The position numbers and the translations under genes are program-made. From assembly GCF_002260845.1 (NCBI RefSeq), contig NZ_BEDT01000002.1, positions 248,001 through 312,000 on the forward strand: 64,000 nucleotides of DNA, given 5' to 3'. Shown here one piece after another: positions 56,336 to 64,000 of the stretch (position 1 is its first letter; every line of letters begins with the position of its first letter). The stretch is from Pseudolactococcus reticulitermitis (GTDB taxonomy: Bacteria > Bacillota > Bacilli > Lactobacillales > Streptococcaceae). Below the pieces are notes generated by a model. That model saw nothing but the letters and a program-made list of their open reading frames with translations, was not told where the DNA came from and searched no databases.

Positions 56336-57263
56336 TAAAATTGCGGAAATGGTTGGTGTCTCGAAATCAACCATTTCTAATTATTTAAATGGTAACCACA
56401 AGTCCATGTCTGAAAAAACAAGACAAAAAATTGAGCTGGTGATTGCAGAAACGAATTATCGACCATCAATCACAGCGGCCTCAATCAAGACAAGACGGAC
56501 AAGATTGATAGGTGTCTTGATTTCAGATATTTCCAATTTGTATTCTTCTTTGCTACTAAAAGGTATCGGGGATGTCTTACACCAAGAACATTATGAAATG
56601 TTGATTATCGATTCTAGTAATTCAGCTGTGAAAGAACAAGAAAATATTTTACGTGTGCTTGATTATGGTGCGGATGGCATCATTTTACAGCCAGTGGCTC
56701 AAAATGCACAGGAATATGCTTATTTGAAGTTACCAGTCGTTTTAGCTGACCGCGAGCTTGAACCCCCTATTTTTCCAGTTGTGAAACCAGACAATCATCT
56801 CCAAACAAAAGCGCTAACGAAATATGCGATTGAACAGGGCTATGAAAAGTGTTACGTTGTAACAGAACCCTTAAAAGGGGCGACGACAAGATTAATACGC
56901 TATCAAGCCATCTTAGACGTAGCAGAAACTTCGGGCTTAGAAGTAGCGTTAATTGAGCTTGGGGAACAACCATTTGTCATGCCAAAAGATGAGAAGAAGG
57001 CGTTTATCTTTGCTTTGAACTCCAAATCACTAAGTATTGCGATTAAGGAAATCTTAGTTTCAAACCAGAAAGAGATTGGAATCTGTGGTTATGACGACTG
57101 GTTTTGGACAGATATTGCCTTGAATGGTGTGACAGCAATTGAACAAGATCCGGCGAAGATTGGTGAAGAAATTGCCCATTTATTGCTTGCTAAACTCAAT
57201 CAAGAAGAGGTGCCAGTAAAAACAGTTATTCCGACTACTTTGCGTATTCGGAATAGTTTGTAG
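56319..57263 (+). CDS. LacI family transcriptional regulator
   Basis: A 314-residue repressor-type protein. The N-terminal HTH is INKIAEMVGVSKSTISNYLN (about residues 4-23) with the hinge region PSITAASIKTRRT; the periplasmic-binding-protein-like effector domain follows (LIGVLISDISNLYSSLLLKG). It resembles KdgR/GntR-like LacI proteins. The GTG start lies within the end of eda, so it is co-transcribed with the operon it probably controls. The operator would be the tandem GTTTACTAAAC repeat at 52550-52573; the effector may be KDG or a related sugar acid. Confidence 0.9.
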   Translation: MKITINKIAEMVGVSKSTISNYLNGNHKSMSEKTRQKIELVIAETNYRPSITAASIKTRRTRLIGVLISDISNLYSSLLLKGIGDVLHQEHYEMLIIDSSNSAVKEQENILRVLDYGADGIILQPVAQNAQEYAYLKLPVVLADRELEPPIFPVVKPDNHLQTKALTKYAIEQGYEKCYVVTEPLKGATTRLIRYQAILDVAETSGLEVALIELGEQPFVMPKDEKKAFIFALNSKSLSIAIKEILVSNQKEIGICGYDDWFWTDIALNGVTAIEQDPAKIGEEIAHLLLAKLNQEEVPVKTVIPTTLRIRNSL

Positions 57264-57609
57264 CAATAGATGCGCTCTGCTAAAAAGAATGAGAATAAAA
57301 GTCCTATTCCAACTACGGAATAGGATTTTTATTTGTCGAACCAAACAATAGCTTTTGTGCTTAGGCAGGACAGTTATCAGCCATGATTTTAGCTGACGGC
57401 TAATGACAGCTTTCGGATGTCATCGCTGAAGTTATGACGTTGACAATCATGTAGGCTCTGAATTTTGAGGGGGATAAGCAAGACTATTGATTAACCTATT
57501 GGAAAAGACTGTGTTCATTTTAAATACTTTCCATGAGATGACTAGCATAAGGTATGCTATAATATAAAATATAAATGTTTATGATGTGTTAATGAGATAG
57601 GTGAAGAAG
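57264..57609. other. 346-bp gap: terminator, structured segment and promoter
   Basis: No gene is visible. A terminator for the sugar-acid operon lies at 57302-57330. From 57375 to 57450 the sequence has several competing short inverted repeats, for example ATGACA/TGTCAT at 57403-57423, without a reading frame. A TATAAT-like box before 57570 probably belongs to the AI-2E-family gene. Whether the folded part is an RNA element is unknown. Confidence 0.4.
57302..57330 (+). terminator. Terminator of the sugar-acid operon
   Basis: TCCTATTCC and GGAATAGGA form a 9-bp stem with a 6-base loop, followed by five T residues. Confidence 0.82.
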
Positions 57610-58767
57610 ATGAACGAAAAAAATGGTTTTAAGACGACTTGGTTTTTCAAATGGCTGTTAGATAATAAAGTGGCGACTGCTTTTGCGGTTATTTTGCTGT
57701 TTTTGCTTAATCTGCTCCTTTTGACAAAATTGAGTTTTATGTTCCAACCGATTGCTGATTTTCTCGGTGTTATCATGTTGCCGATTATTCTTGCAGCTGT
57801 TTTTTACTACCTGCTCAATCCCATTGTCGATTATTTCGAAGCACGTAAAGTGCATCGGATCGTGACGATTGTCATTTTGTTTGCGATTATTCTAGCCTTG
57901 ATTGTCTGGGGATTAGCCGTTGCTATCCCGAATATGATCATGCAAGGCGAGAAGTTTGCGGCTAATTTTCCTGACTACGTGGAATCAGGTGAAAAACATC
58001 TCACCAGTCTTCTTGGCGACGAACGTTTCAAACAATTCAGTCCACAGATTGAAAAAGCTGTTGCGAGTTTTTCCGATAATTTGATTGACATTTCGAAAAA
58101 TCTATCGACAACATTAGTGACAAGCACAAGCTCATTTTTGTCAACAGCGACGGGTGTCATTATCTCTCTCATGATTTTTCCGTTCATTCTGTTTTATCTC
58201 TTACGAGATGGCAAATCGCTTAATCAGTACGTGACGAATATGCTCCCCAATGCTTGGCGAAATGATACGTCAACCGTACTGACACAAGTTAATTTACAGC
58301 TTTCGAGTTATGTTCGCGGGCAGCTGATTGTCGCAGGGACTGTTGCGATTATGTTTTCTATCATGTTTTCAGTTGTTGGGCTTAAATATGCTGTTGTGAT
58401 TGGCATTTCAGCTGGCTTCTTAAATCTAATTCCTTATCTTGGCTCATTCTTAGCCATGATTCCAGCTTTTATCATTGCGCTGATTGCAGGGCCGTTCATG
58501 GTGCTCAAAGTTGCCATTGTCTTTGTCATCGAGCAAACCATCGAAGGCCGTTTTGTTAGTCCGCTTGTTTTAGGTAGCAAACTGAATATTCATCCCATTA
58601 CAATCCTATTTGTACTTCTGACATCTGGTAAAATCTTCGGTTTTTGGGGCGTTCTCATCGGTATTCCGGTCTATGCGTCTGCAAAAGTGATCGTCGTTTA
58701 TTTTTATAAATGGTATCGGAAGATTTCGAAACTTTATGAAGATGAAGAGCAGGACACGCTTGAGTAA
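57610..58767 (+). CDS. AI-2E family transporter-like membrane protein
   Basis: A 385-residue membrane protein of the AI-2E/PerM/YtvI family with about seven to eight helices. Helices near residues 22-42 and 47-65 precede a soluble stretch (about 100-155), then ATGVIISLMIFPFILFYLLRDG near 180 and the conserved GFLNLIPYLGSFLAMIPAF near 273. Functions in the family include transport of the quorum signal AI-2 and sodium or small-anion transport; none can be assigned here. I start at 57610, with AGGTG upstream; the GTG at 57601 is an alternative. Monocistronic. Confidence 0.85.
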   Translation: MNEKNGFKTTWFFKWLLDNKVATAFAVILLFLLNLLLLTKLSFMFQPIADFLGVIMLPIILAAVFYYLLNPIVDYFEARKVHRIVTIVILFAIILALIVWGLAVAIPNMIMQGEKFAANFPDYVESGEKHLTSLLGDERFKQFSPQIEKAVASFSDNLIDISKNLSTTLVTSTSSFLSTATGVIISLMIFPFILFYLLRDGKSLNQYVTNMLPNAWRNDTSTVLTQVNLQLSSYVRGQLIVAGTVAIMFSIMFSVVGLKYAVVIGISAGFLNLIPYLGSFLAMIPAFIIALIAGPFMVLKVAIVFVIEQTIEGRFVSPLVLGSKLNIHPITILFVLLTSGKIFGFWGVLIGIPVYASAKVIVVYFYKWYRKISKLYEDEEQDTLE

Positions 58768-58780
58768 TCTAAATTTACCG

Positions 58781-58820
58781 ACGTTTCTCATGACTCTGTT
58801 GATATGAGAAGCGTTTTTTT
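58781..58820 (+). terminator. Terminator after the AI-2E-family gene
   Basis: ACGTTTCTCAT pairs with ATGAGAAGCGT (one wobble) and is followed by a T-run. Confidence 0.82.
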
Positions 58821-58873
58821 GTGTCTAAAAACAGCCTTGTTTGTTTGAAAGCATACGATTGAGAGCTTAAAAA

Positions 58874-58922
58874 TTGGACAAATCTAAAAAAATGAACTAG
58901 AATAAATGCGTAAGCGCTTTCT
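58874..58922 (+). promoter_or_regulatory. Promoter and cre site of the dha operon
   Basis: TTGGAC (58874-58879), 18 bases, TAGAAT (58898-58903). A cre-like CGTAAGCGCTTTCT (58909-58922, 12 of 14) covers the expected start point, so repression by CcpA is likely. Confidence 0.65.
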
Positions 58923-58958
58923 GCAATAGAGCTAAAGCTAGAAAAAGAGGGACATCAA

Positions 58959-59948
58959 ATGAAAAAAATTATCAATCAACCATCAGACATCGTAACCGAA
59001 ATGGTTGCAGGCTTGACGCGTGCCTATCCTGATTTAGTCAAGAGACTGGCTGGTACCAATGTGCTGATTAAAACTGAACAAACGTCACAAGTTCAGCTGA
59101 TTTCAGGTGGCGGGAGCGGGCATGAGCCAAGTCATGCTGGTTTTATTGGCGATGGTATGCTCTCAGCAGCTGTCTGTGGCGAAGTTTTTACAAGTCCAAC
59201 GCCAGACCAAATTTATGAGGCAGCAAAAGCCGTTGATACAGGGGCTGGTGTTTTCTTTATCATTAAAAATTATTCTGGTGATGTCATGAACTTTGATATG
59301 GCAAAAGATATGGCTGAAATGGACGATATCCAAGTCGATTTTGTGATTGTAGATGATGATATCGCAGTTGAAAATTCAACCTATACCCAAGGGAAACGAG
59401 GTGTTGCAGGAACGGTTCTCGTGCATAAGATTCTTGGCAATCTGGCACGCTCGGGTGCAAGCTTAGTGGAGATTAAACAAGCTGCCGAAGCATTAGTACC
59501 AGAAATTCACACGATTGCCGTTGCTTTGTCTGGTGCGACGGTGCCAGAAGTCGGGAAACCGGGTTTTGAGTTGCCAGAAGATGAGATTGAATATGGTGTG
59601 GGCATTCATGGCGAACCCGGTTATCGGCGTGAAAAAATGTTGCCATCAAAAGACTTAGCAAAAGAATTGGTTGATAAACTCGTTCAAGCTTTTGATGACG
59701 ATACAGCGAGCAAGTACGCGATTTTGGTCAATGGGATGGGAGCGACACCCTTAATGGAGCAGTATATTTTTACCAATGATGTCATGAACTTGCTAGATGA
59801 AAAATCAATCAATGTTGCCTACACGAAAGTTGGCAATTTGATGACCTCGATTGATATGGCAGGTATTTCTCTGACCATGTTGCGACTGTCTGATACAACT
59901 TGGCTTGATGGACTGAACGCTGATGTCAAAACGATTGCTTGGGGGTGA
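58959..59948 (+). CDS. dhaK: Dihydroxyacetone kinase subunit DhaK
   Basis: A 329-residue subunit that binds dihydroxyacetone covalently through a His for PTS-dependent phosphorylation. The N-terminal half has ISGGGSGHEPSHAGFIGDGM and AAVCGEVFTSPTPDQ; the active-site His lies in YGVGIHGEPGYRREKM near residue 214. The C-terminal half ends LLRLSDTTWLDGL. It works with DhaL (ADP-bearing) and DhaM (phosphate donor). It heads dhaK-dhaL-dhaM under a cre site, with AAAGAGGGA as ribosome site. Product is dihydroxyacetone phosphate, feeding glycolysis. Confidence 0.96.
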   Translation: MKKIINQPSDIVTEMVAGLTRAYPDLVKRLAGTNVLIKTEQTSQVQLISGGGSGHEPSHAGFIGDGMLSAAVCGEVFTSPTPDQIYEAAKAVDTGAGVFFIIKNYSGDVMNFDMAKDMAEMDDIQVDFVIVDDDIAVENSTYTQGKRGVAGTVLVHKILGNLARSGASLVEIKQAAEALVPEIHTIAVALSGATVPEVGKPGFELPEDEIEYGVGIHGEPGYRREKMLPSKDLAKELVDKLVQAFDDDTASKYAILVNGMGATPLMEQYIFTNDVMNLLDEKSINVAYTKVGNLMTSIDMAGISLTMLRLSDTTWLDGLNADVKTIAWG

Positions 59949-59953
59949 TAACC

Positions 59954-60529
59954 ATGAATTTAACAGCTGAAATGGCTCGAAAATGGCTGATGTTATTCGA
60001 TGAAAAAATTCAAGCTAAACAAGATGAATTGAGTGAGTTAGATACGACTATTGGTGATGGTGACCATGGGCATAATATGGCGCGCGGGATGACAGCAGTT
60101 GTGGCTGTTCTGAATGACAGCCAAACTTTACAAGAAGTCTTCAAAGCGACCGCTATGGCGTTGATTTCTAAAGTCGGTGGGGCAAGTGGGCCCTTGTACG
60201 GGACTGCTTTCATGGAAATGGCAAAAGTTGCTGCAACTTCTGACGATTTATCAGACTTATTGGCAGCTGGTTTGGCAGGCATTATCAAACGTGGTGGTGC
60301 GCAAGTCGGTGATAAAACGATGGTTGATGTTTGGACGCCAATCGTGTCAGAAATCGCCAAACAAAGGCTGACAAAAATTGAAATTGATGAATTTGTCATG
60401 GCAACCGCTGATTTACTCGCTAAAAAGGGGCGCGCGTCTTATGTTGGAGAGCGTTCGATTGGGCATATTGACCCGGGCAGTCAATCTTCTGGCTATTTAT
60501 TTGAAAGTTTGTTGGAGGTGCTGGGATGA
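59954..60529 (+). CDS. dhaL: Dihydroxyacetone kinase subunit DhaL
   Basis: A 191-residue ADP-binding subunit that passes phosphate from DhaM to dihydroxyacetone on DhaK. The metal-binding aspartates are in LDTTIGDGDHGHNMARGM near residue 32; GGASGPLYGTAFMEMAK and GGAQVGDKTMVDVW complete the nucleotide site. The C-terminal GERSIGHIDPGSQSSG is typical. I start at MNLTAEMARKW (59954), five bases after dhaK. It overlaps the dhaM ATG by four bases. Confidence 0.95.
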   Translation: MNLTAEMARKWLMLFDEKIQAKQDELSELDTTIGDGDHGHNMARGMTAVVAVLNDSQTLQEVFKATAMALISKVGGASGPLYGTAFMEMAKVAATSDDLSDLLAAGLAGIIKRGGAQVGDKTMVDVWTPIVSEIAKQRLTKIEIDEFVMATADLLAKKGRASYVGERSIGHIDPGSQSSGYLFESLLEVLG

Positions 60530-60897
60530 CACGTTTGGGGATTGTCTTAGTGACACATGTCGCAGAAGTTTCTGATGGTTTAGTCAAGCTGTTGCGAGAA
60601 GTGGCGAAAGAGGTTGACATCACAGTTGGTGCGGGGCTTGATGACGGCGAAATTGGCACAAGTTTTGAGCGGATTCAAACCGCTTTTGACGCCAATCCAG
60701 CAGACGAACTTTTAGTTTTTTATGACTTGGGGTCAGCTAAGATGAATTTGGAAATGGTTATGGAATTTTCAGAACGACCTGTTCATTTATACGACACTGC
60801 CTTTGTCGAATCAGCTTATACAGCCGCTGCTTTGATTCAGGCAGGGAGCACACTTGATGCCATCAACCAACAGCTTGCACCATTAAAAATAAAATAG
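60526..60897 (+). CDS. dhaM: PTS-dependent dihydroxyacetone kinase phosphotransferase subunit DhaM (EIIA-type)
   Basis: A 123-residue EIIA-Man-like protein that receives phosphate from HPr and passes it to DhaL. The phospho-His lies in GIVLVTHVAEVSDGL at residue 11, and the fold motif VGAGLDDGEIGTSFERIQ is present. It is a single-domain form, as in lactococci, without the HPr and EI-like domains of the E. coli protein. It overlaps dhaL by four bases and ends the kinase operon. Confidence 0.93.
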   Translation: MTRLGIVLVTHVAEVSDGLVKLLREVAKEVDITVGAGLDDGEIGTSFERIQTAFDANPADELLVFYDLGSAKMNLEMVMEFSERPVHLYDTAFVESAYTAAALIQAGSTLDAINQQLAPLKIK

Positions 60898-60936
60898 TCT
60901 GACGCAACAGGCTACTGAAAACGAAAGAATCAAATT

Positions 60937-62391
60937 GTGAAAATTGACGTATTTTTAGATAAAAAAGAAGCCATGCAAATCGATATCATTCGGCAGTTGC
61001 TGTTTCATGCGGGTAAAATGCCTTCGAAAAATTTGGCAGAGTTAGTCGGCTTGACACAGCATGCTTTGAAAGACTATCTGGCGGATATTAGTCAAATGTG
61101 TCAATCTTTGGGAGCGCGATTTGACCTCAAACTTGAGCAAAAACAAGTCACGCTTGCTTTTTCAACGGACATCAATTTGGATAAAATTATGCTAGCCTAT
61201 TTAGATCAAAGTTTAGGCTATCAGATTTTGAGGTTTGTCTTTGAACATAAAAAGTTTTCTACCTTTCAACTTACGCAGGAATTTAACAGCAGTGAGGCAA
61301 CCATTTTCCGAAAATTACGTGATTTGAATCAGTCGCTACAACCCTTTAATATCGGCATCAGAAACGGTCAGTTAGTAGGCGATGAGTTGCAAATTCGGTA
61401 CTTTTACTATCAACTGTTTTTGCTAGTCGACTCGGGCTTTTCTAGCAATGATTTGGCTGTGACGAAGCTAGTGGCAGAACTTCAACCTGAGTTCCAGCAA
61501 AGTTTTTCAAAAATCGCACTGAAACGGTTGAGTTGCTGGCTTTTTGTGACGCGTCATCGTCTGCAGGTCGCCAATAGCGACAATGCCAGACTGACAGAAA
61601 TTCAAGATAGATTTGAGACGGATAAACTTTACCAGATAATACAAGGGGTGGTGCGTGATTATCTTAATGAGACGGTCAACTTTGTAGGCAAGCATGAAGG
61701 TGCCATGTTTTATTGTTTTCTGATTACCTTTGATATTTTGGGTGAGGAGAATTTTGCGCGTTATGATTTGACGCGTCGTAAGAAGATTTCAACAGCTGTG
61801 CTAGATACTTACAGTCGGGAAATGATTGTCATGCACTATGGCTATCAAAAATTAAGTATTTCTGATGAGAAACGTTTGACTTATCAGCTGTCTCAGGTAC
61901 ATGCCCGAGCGCTCTATTTTCGGGGGCAACTCGCGACTTATGAATCGGAACGCTTGACCTTTTATTATCAACAGCACGTGACACCTGAGCTTGCGCAGTT
62001 GATTGCTAAGTTAATCGCAACGACACAGGAAAACTTGGGCATACAACGCTCTCATACTGATTTTCTGTGGCTTAACTATGCGAGTATTTTGATTGCTATT
62101 GATTTATCGCTGCATGAAAATATCTCGGTTGGGATAGAGTTGTCTAATTTGCCGACATTAGGGCAATCGCTCTATTATTTCTTACTGGCTGAACTGTCAA
62201 GTCTCACGCAGGTTCATTTTGAAAAGTATCGCCAGCACCACTATTACGATTTAATTTTGACGACGACAAAGAAACCGATTTCTGTGAAAGCAAACTATTA
62301 CTATCTATCAGAGTTTCTGTCTGCTTACGATATCGCACAAATCAAGACCAAAATCAAAGCCATCAAGCATGAGAAGAATCATCGGCGATAG
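60937..62391 (+). CDS. Mga-like helix-turn-helix regulator
   Basis: A 484-residue regulator-type protein. Two HTH regions are suggested: PSKNLAELVGLTQHALKDYL near residues 29-48 and FQLTQEFNSSEATIFRKLRD near 110-129, the typical two-HTH front of Mga/AtxA-like proteins. A long helical C-terminal part (PRD-like, IAKLIATTQENLGIQ) follows, ending with a probable EIIB-like region. The start is GTG. It lies 39 bases after dhaM and may control dha genes and glpK, perhaps via PTS phosphorylation. Lactococcal dha operons I know of use a TetR-type DhaS instead. Target genes are inferred. Confidence 0.72.
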   Translation: MKIDVFLDKKEAMQIDIIRQLLFHAGKMPSKNLAELVGLTQHALKDYLADISQMCQSLGARFDLKLEQKQVTLAFSTDINLDKIMLAYLDQSLGYQILRFVFEHKKFSTFQLTQEFNSSEATIFRKLRDLNQSLQPFNIGIRNGQLVGDELQIRYFYYQLFLLVDSGFSSNDLAVTKLVAELQPEFQQSFSKIALKRLSCWLFVTRHRLQVANSDNARLTEIQDRFETDKLYQIIQGVVRDYLNETVNFVGKHEGAMFYCFLITFDILGEENFARYDLTRRKKISTAVLDTYSREMIVMHYGYQKLSISDEKRLTYQLSQVHARALYFRGQLATYESERLTFYYQQHVTPELAQLIAKLIATTQENLGIQRSHTDFLWLNYASILIAIDLSLHENISVGIELSNLPTLGQSLYYFLLAELSSLTQVHFEKYRQHHYYDLILTTTKKPISVKANYYYLSEFLSAYDIAQIKTKIKAIKHEKNHRR

Positions 62392-62431
62392 GTGTAGTGA
62401 CTGGGAAATTCTGAAAGGAAAGGTAATGTAA

Positions 62432-62896
62432 ATGGTGGAATATGTAGCGGAAATTAGACGGAAAATCGGTCATGATTTGCTAGTGTTAGTGGGGGCGAAT
62501 GTGATTATCTACAATGACAAGCACGAGTATCTCTTGCAGCAACGTGCCAATGGTAATTGGGGGCTGATGGGTGGTTTGATGGAAGTTGGCGAATCCTTGG
62601 AGGAGACGGCTATCCGAGAGGTCTATGAAGAATCGGGCTTAGTCATCAAATCCTTAACCCAACTCCAAACATTTTCGGGAGATACCTTTAGGTATCAACT
62701 AGAAAATCAAGATGAGATATATGTCGTCACAACCTTATTTCTTGCCAAGCAAATCACAGGAGAAATGTCTTATCAGGGCAACGATGAAACCTTAAATCTT
62801 AAATATTTTACCTATCGAGACTTGCCTGAAACCCTGGAAGATGAATATCAACACTATATTCAATATTTTGAGACGCATGTTTTACAGCGTGAATGA
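62432..62896 (+). CDS. NUDIX hydrolase
   Basis: A 154-residue hydrolase for a nucleoside diphosphate linked to another group. The Nudix box is complete: GGLMEVGESLEETAIREV followed by YEESGLV (about residues 46-70), with all conserved Gly, Glu, Arg and Glu residues. The first half has the strand LLVLVGANVIIYNDKHEYLL and LQQRANGNWGLMGG. Substrate unknown; such enzymes remove damaged or excess nucleotides. AGGAAAGG is the ribosome site. It stands alone between the Mga-like gene and glpK. Confidence 0.9.
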   Translation: MVEYVAEIRRKIGHDLLVLVGANVIIYNDKHEYLLQQRANGNWGLMGGLMEVGESLEETAIREVYEESGLVIKSLTQLQTFSGDTFRYQLENQDEIYVVTTLFLAKQITGEMSYQGNDETLNLKYFTYRDLPETLEDEYQHYIQYFETHVLQRE

Positions 62897-62938
62897 CCGT
62901 CATCAAGTATCAAAAAACATTAACTATCACAAATTATT

Positions 62939-62971
62939 AAAAAATAGCCGATTCTTGATAGGCTATTTTTT
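62939..62971 (+). terminator. Terminator before glpK
   Basis: AAAAAATAGCC and GGCTATTTTTT form a stem around an 11-base loop, followed by T residues. Confidence 0.85.
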
Positions 62972-62998
62972 GTTTGGTGTGTTAAGATAAGGATGTAG

Positions 62999-64000
<1,002 letters not shown>

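Overview
The window looks like chromosomal DNA of a low-GC, lactic-acid-bacterium-type Firmicute, most likely a Lactococcus/Pseudolactococcus-like member of the Streptococcaceae. This is inferred from protein flavour and gene content: one LTA synthase, catabolic alsS with aldB, Gram-positive FNR, RpiR-controlled PTS sugar genes, lactococcal-type zinc (ZitR/AdcR) boxes, many cre sites and typical AGGAGG ribosome sites. No rRNA, tRNA, CRISPR array, prophage or intact insertion sequence was seen.

Layout. 1-8.5 kb: the end of a polar amino-acid ABC ATPase gene with an SDR reductase, LTA synthase (minus), an RlmI-like methyltransferase, aroD, coaA (minus), a membrane-anchored unknown, an SGNH hydrolase and an RsmC-like methyltransferase. 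8.6-16.4 kb: an MFS carrier and M20 amidohydrolase, then a TetR regulator divergent from a 1423-residue CoA-dehydratase-activase-like iron-sulfur protein. 16.8-19.4 kb: a compact cassette of WYL regulator, ClbS/DfsB-like protein, GyrI-like protein and GNAT acetyltransferase. 19.5-21.2 kb: a nucleotidyltransferase-like protein and ferredoxin/flavodoxin-NADP reductase. 21.4-26.2 kb: a cre-controlled beta-glucoside operon (GH1, PTS EIIC, RpiR, AEC permease). 26.5-35.7 kb: an aldo/keto reductase, then the aromatic pathway in pieces (aroE-aroB, aroC, tyrA-aroA) with a flavodiiron protein, a frameshifted GNAT gene and a small membrane protein between them.

35.9-42.1 kb: two membrane proteins sharing an N-terminal module, a probable small RNA, trmL, a histidine phosphatase and recD2. 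42.2-45.8 kb: a Cys-cluster protein and rpsT (minus), then a FUSC-type membrane protein, GntR regulator and TPR protein. 45.8-49.5 kb: alsS, aldB and folC (acetoin/diacetyl branch plus folate). 49.5-52.3 kb: a zinc-binding lipoprotein gene under three ZitR/AdcR-type boxes, a methyltransferase and a lactonase (minus). 52.5-57.3 kb: a cre- and operator-controlled operon for 2-keto-3-deoxygluconate-type sugar acids (isomerase, permease, kdgK, eda, LacI regulator). 57.6-64 kb: an AI-2E-family protein, the dhaKLM dihydroxyacetone kinase operon with an Mga-like regulator, a Nudix hydrolase and the start of glpK.

The most noteworthy observations are the ClbS/GyrI/WYL cassette, which could be a defence against DNA-alkylating natural products; a recurring leaderless-promoter arrangement in front of five housekeeping genes; a promoter-to-terminator unit of about 100 nt that looks like a small RNA; and the pair of membrane proteins sharing a short N-terminal module. 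All functions are assigned by reading motifs and recalling families; nothing was searched or computed.
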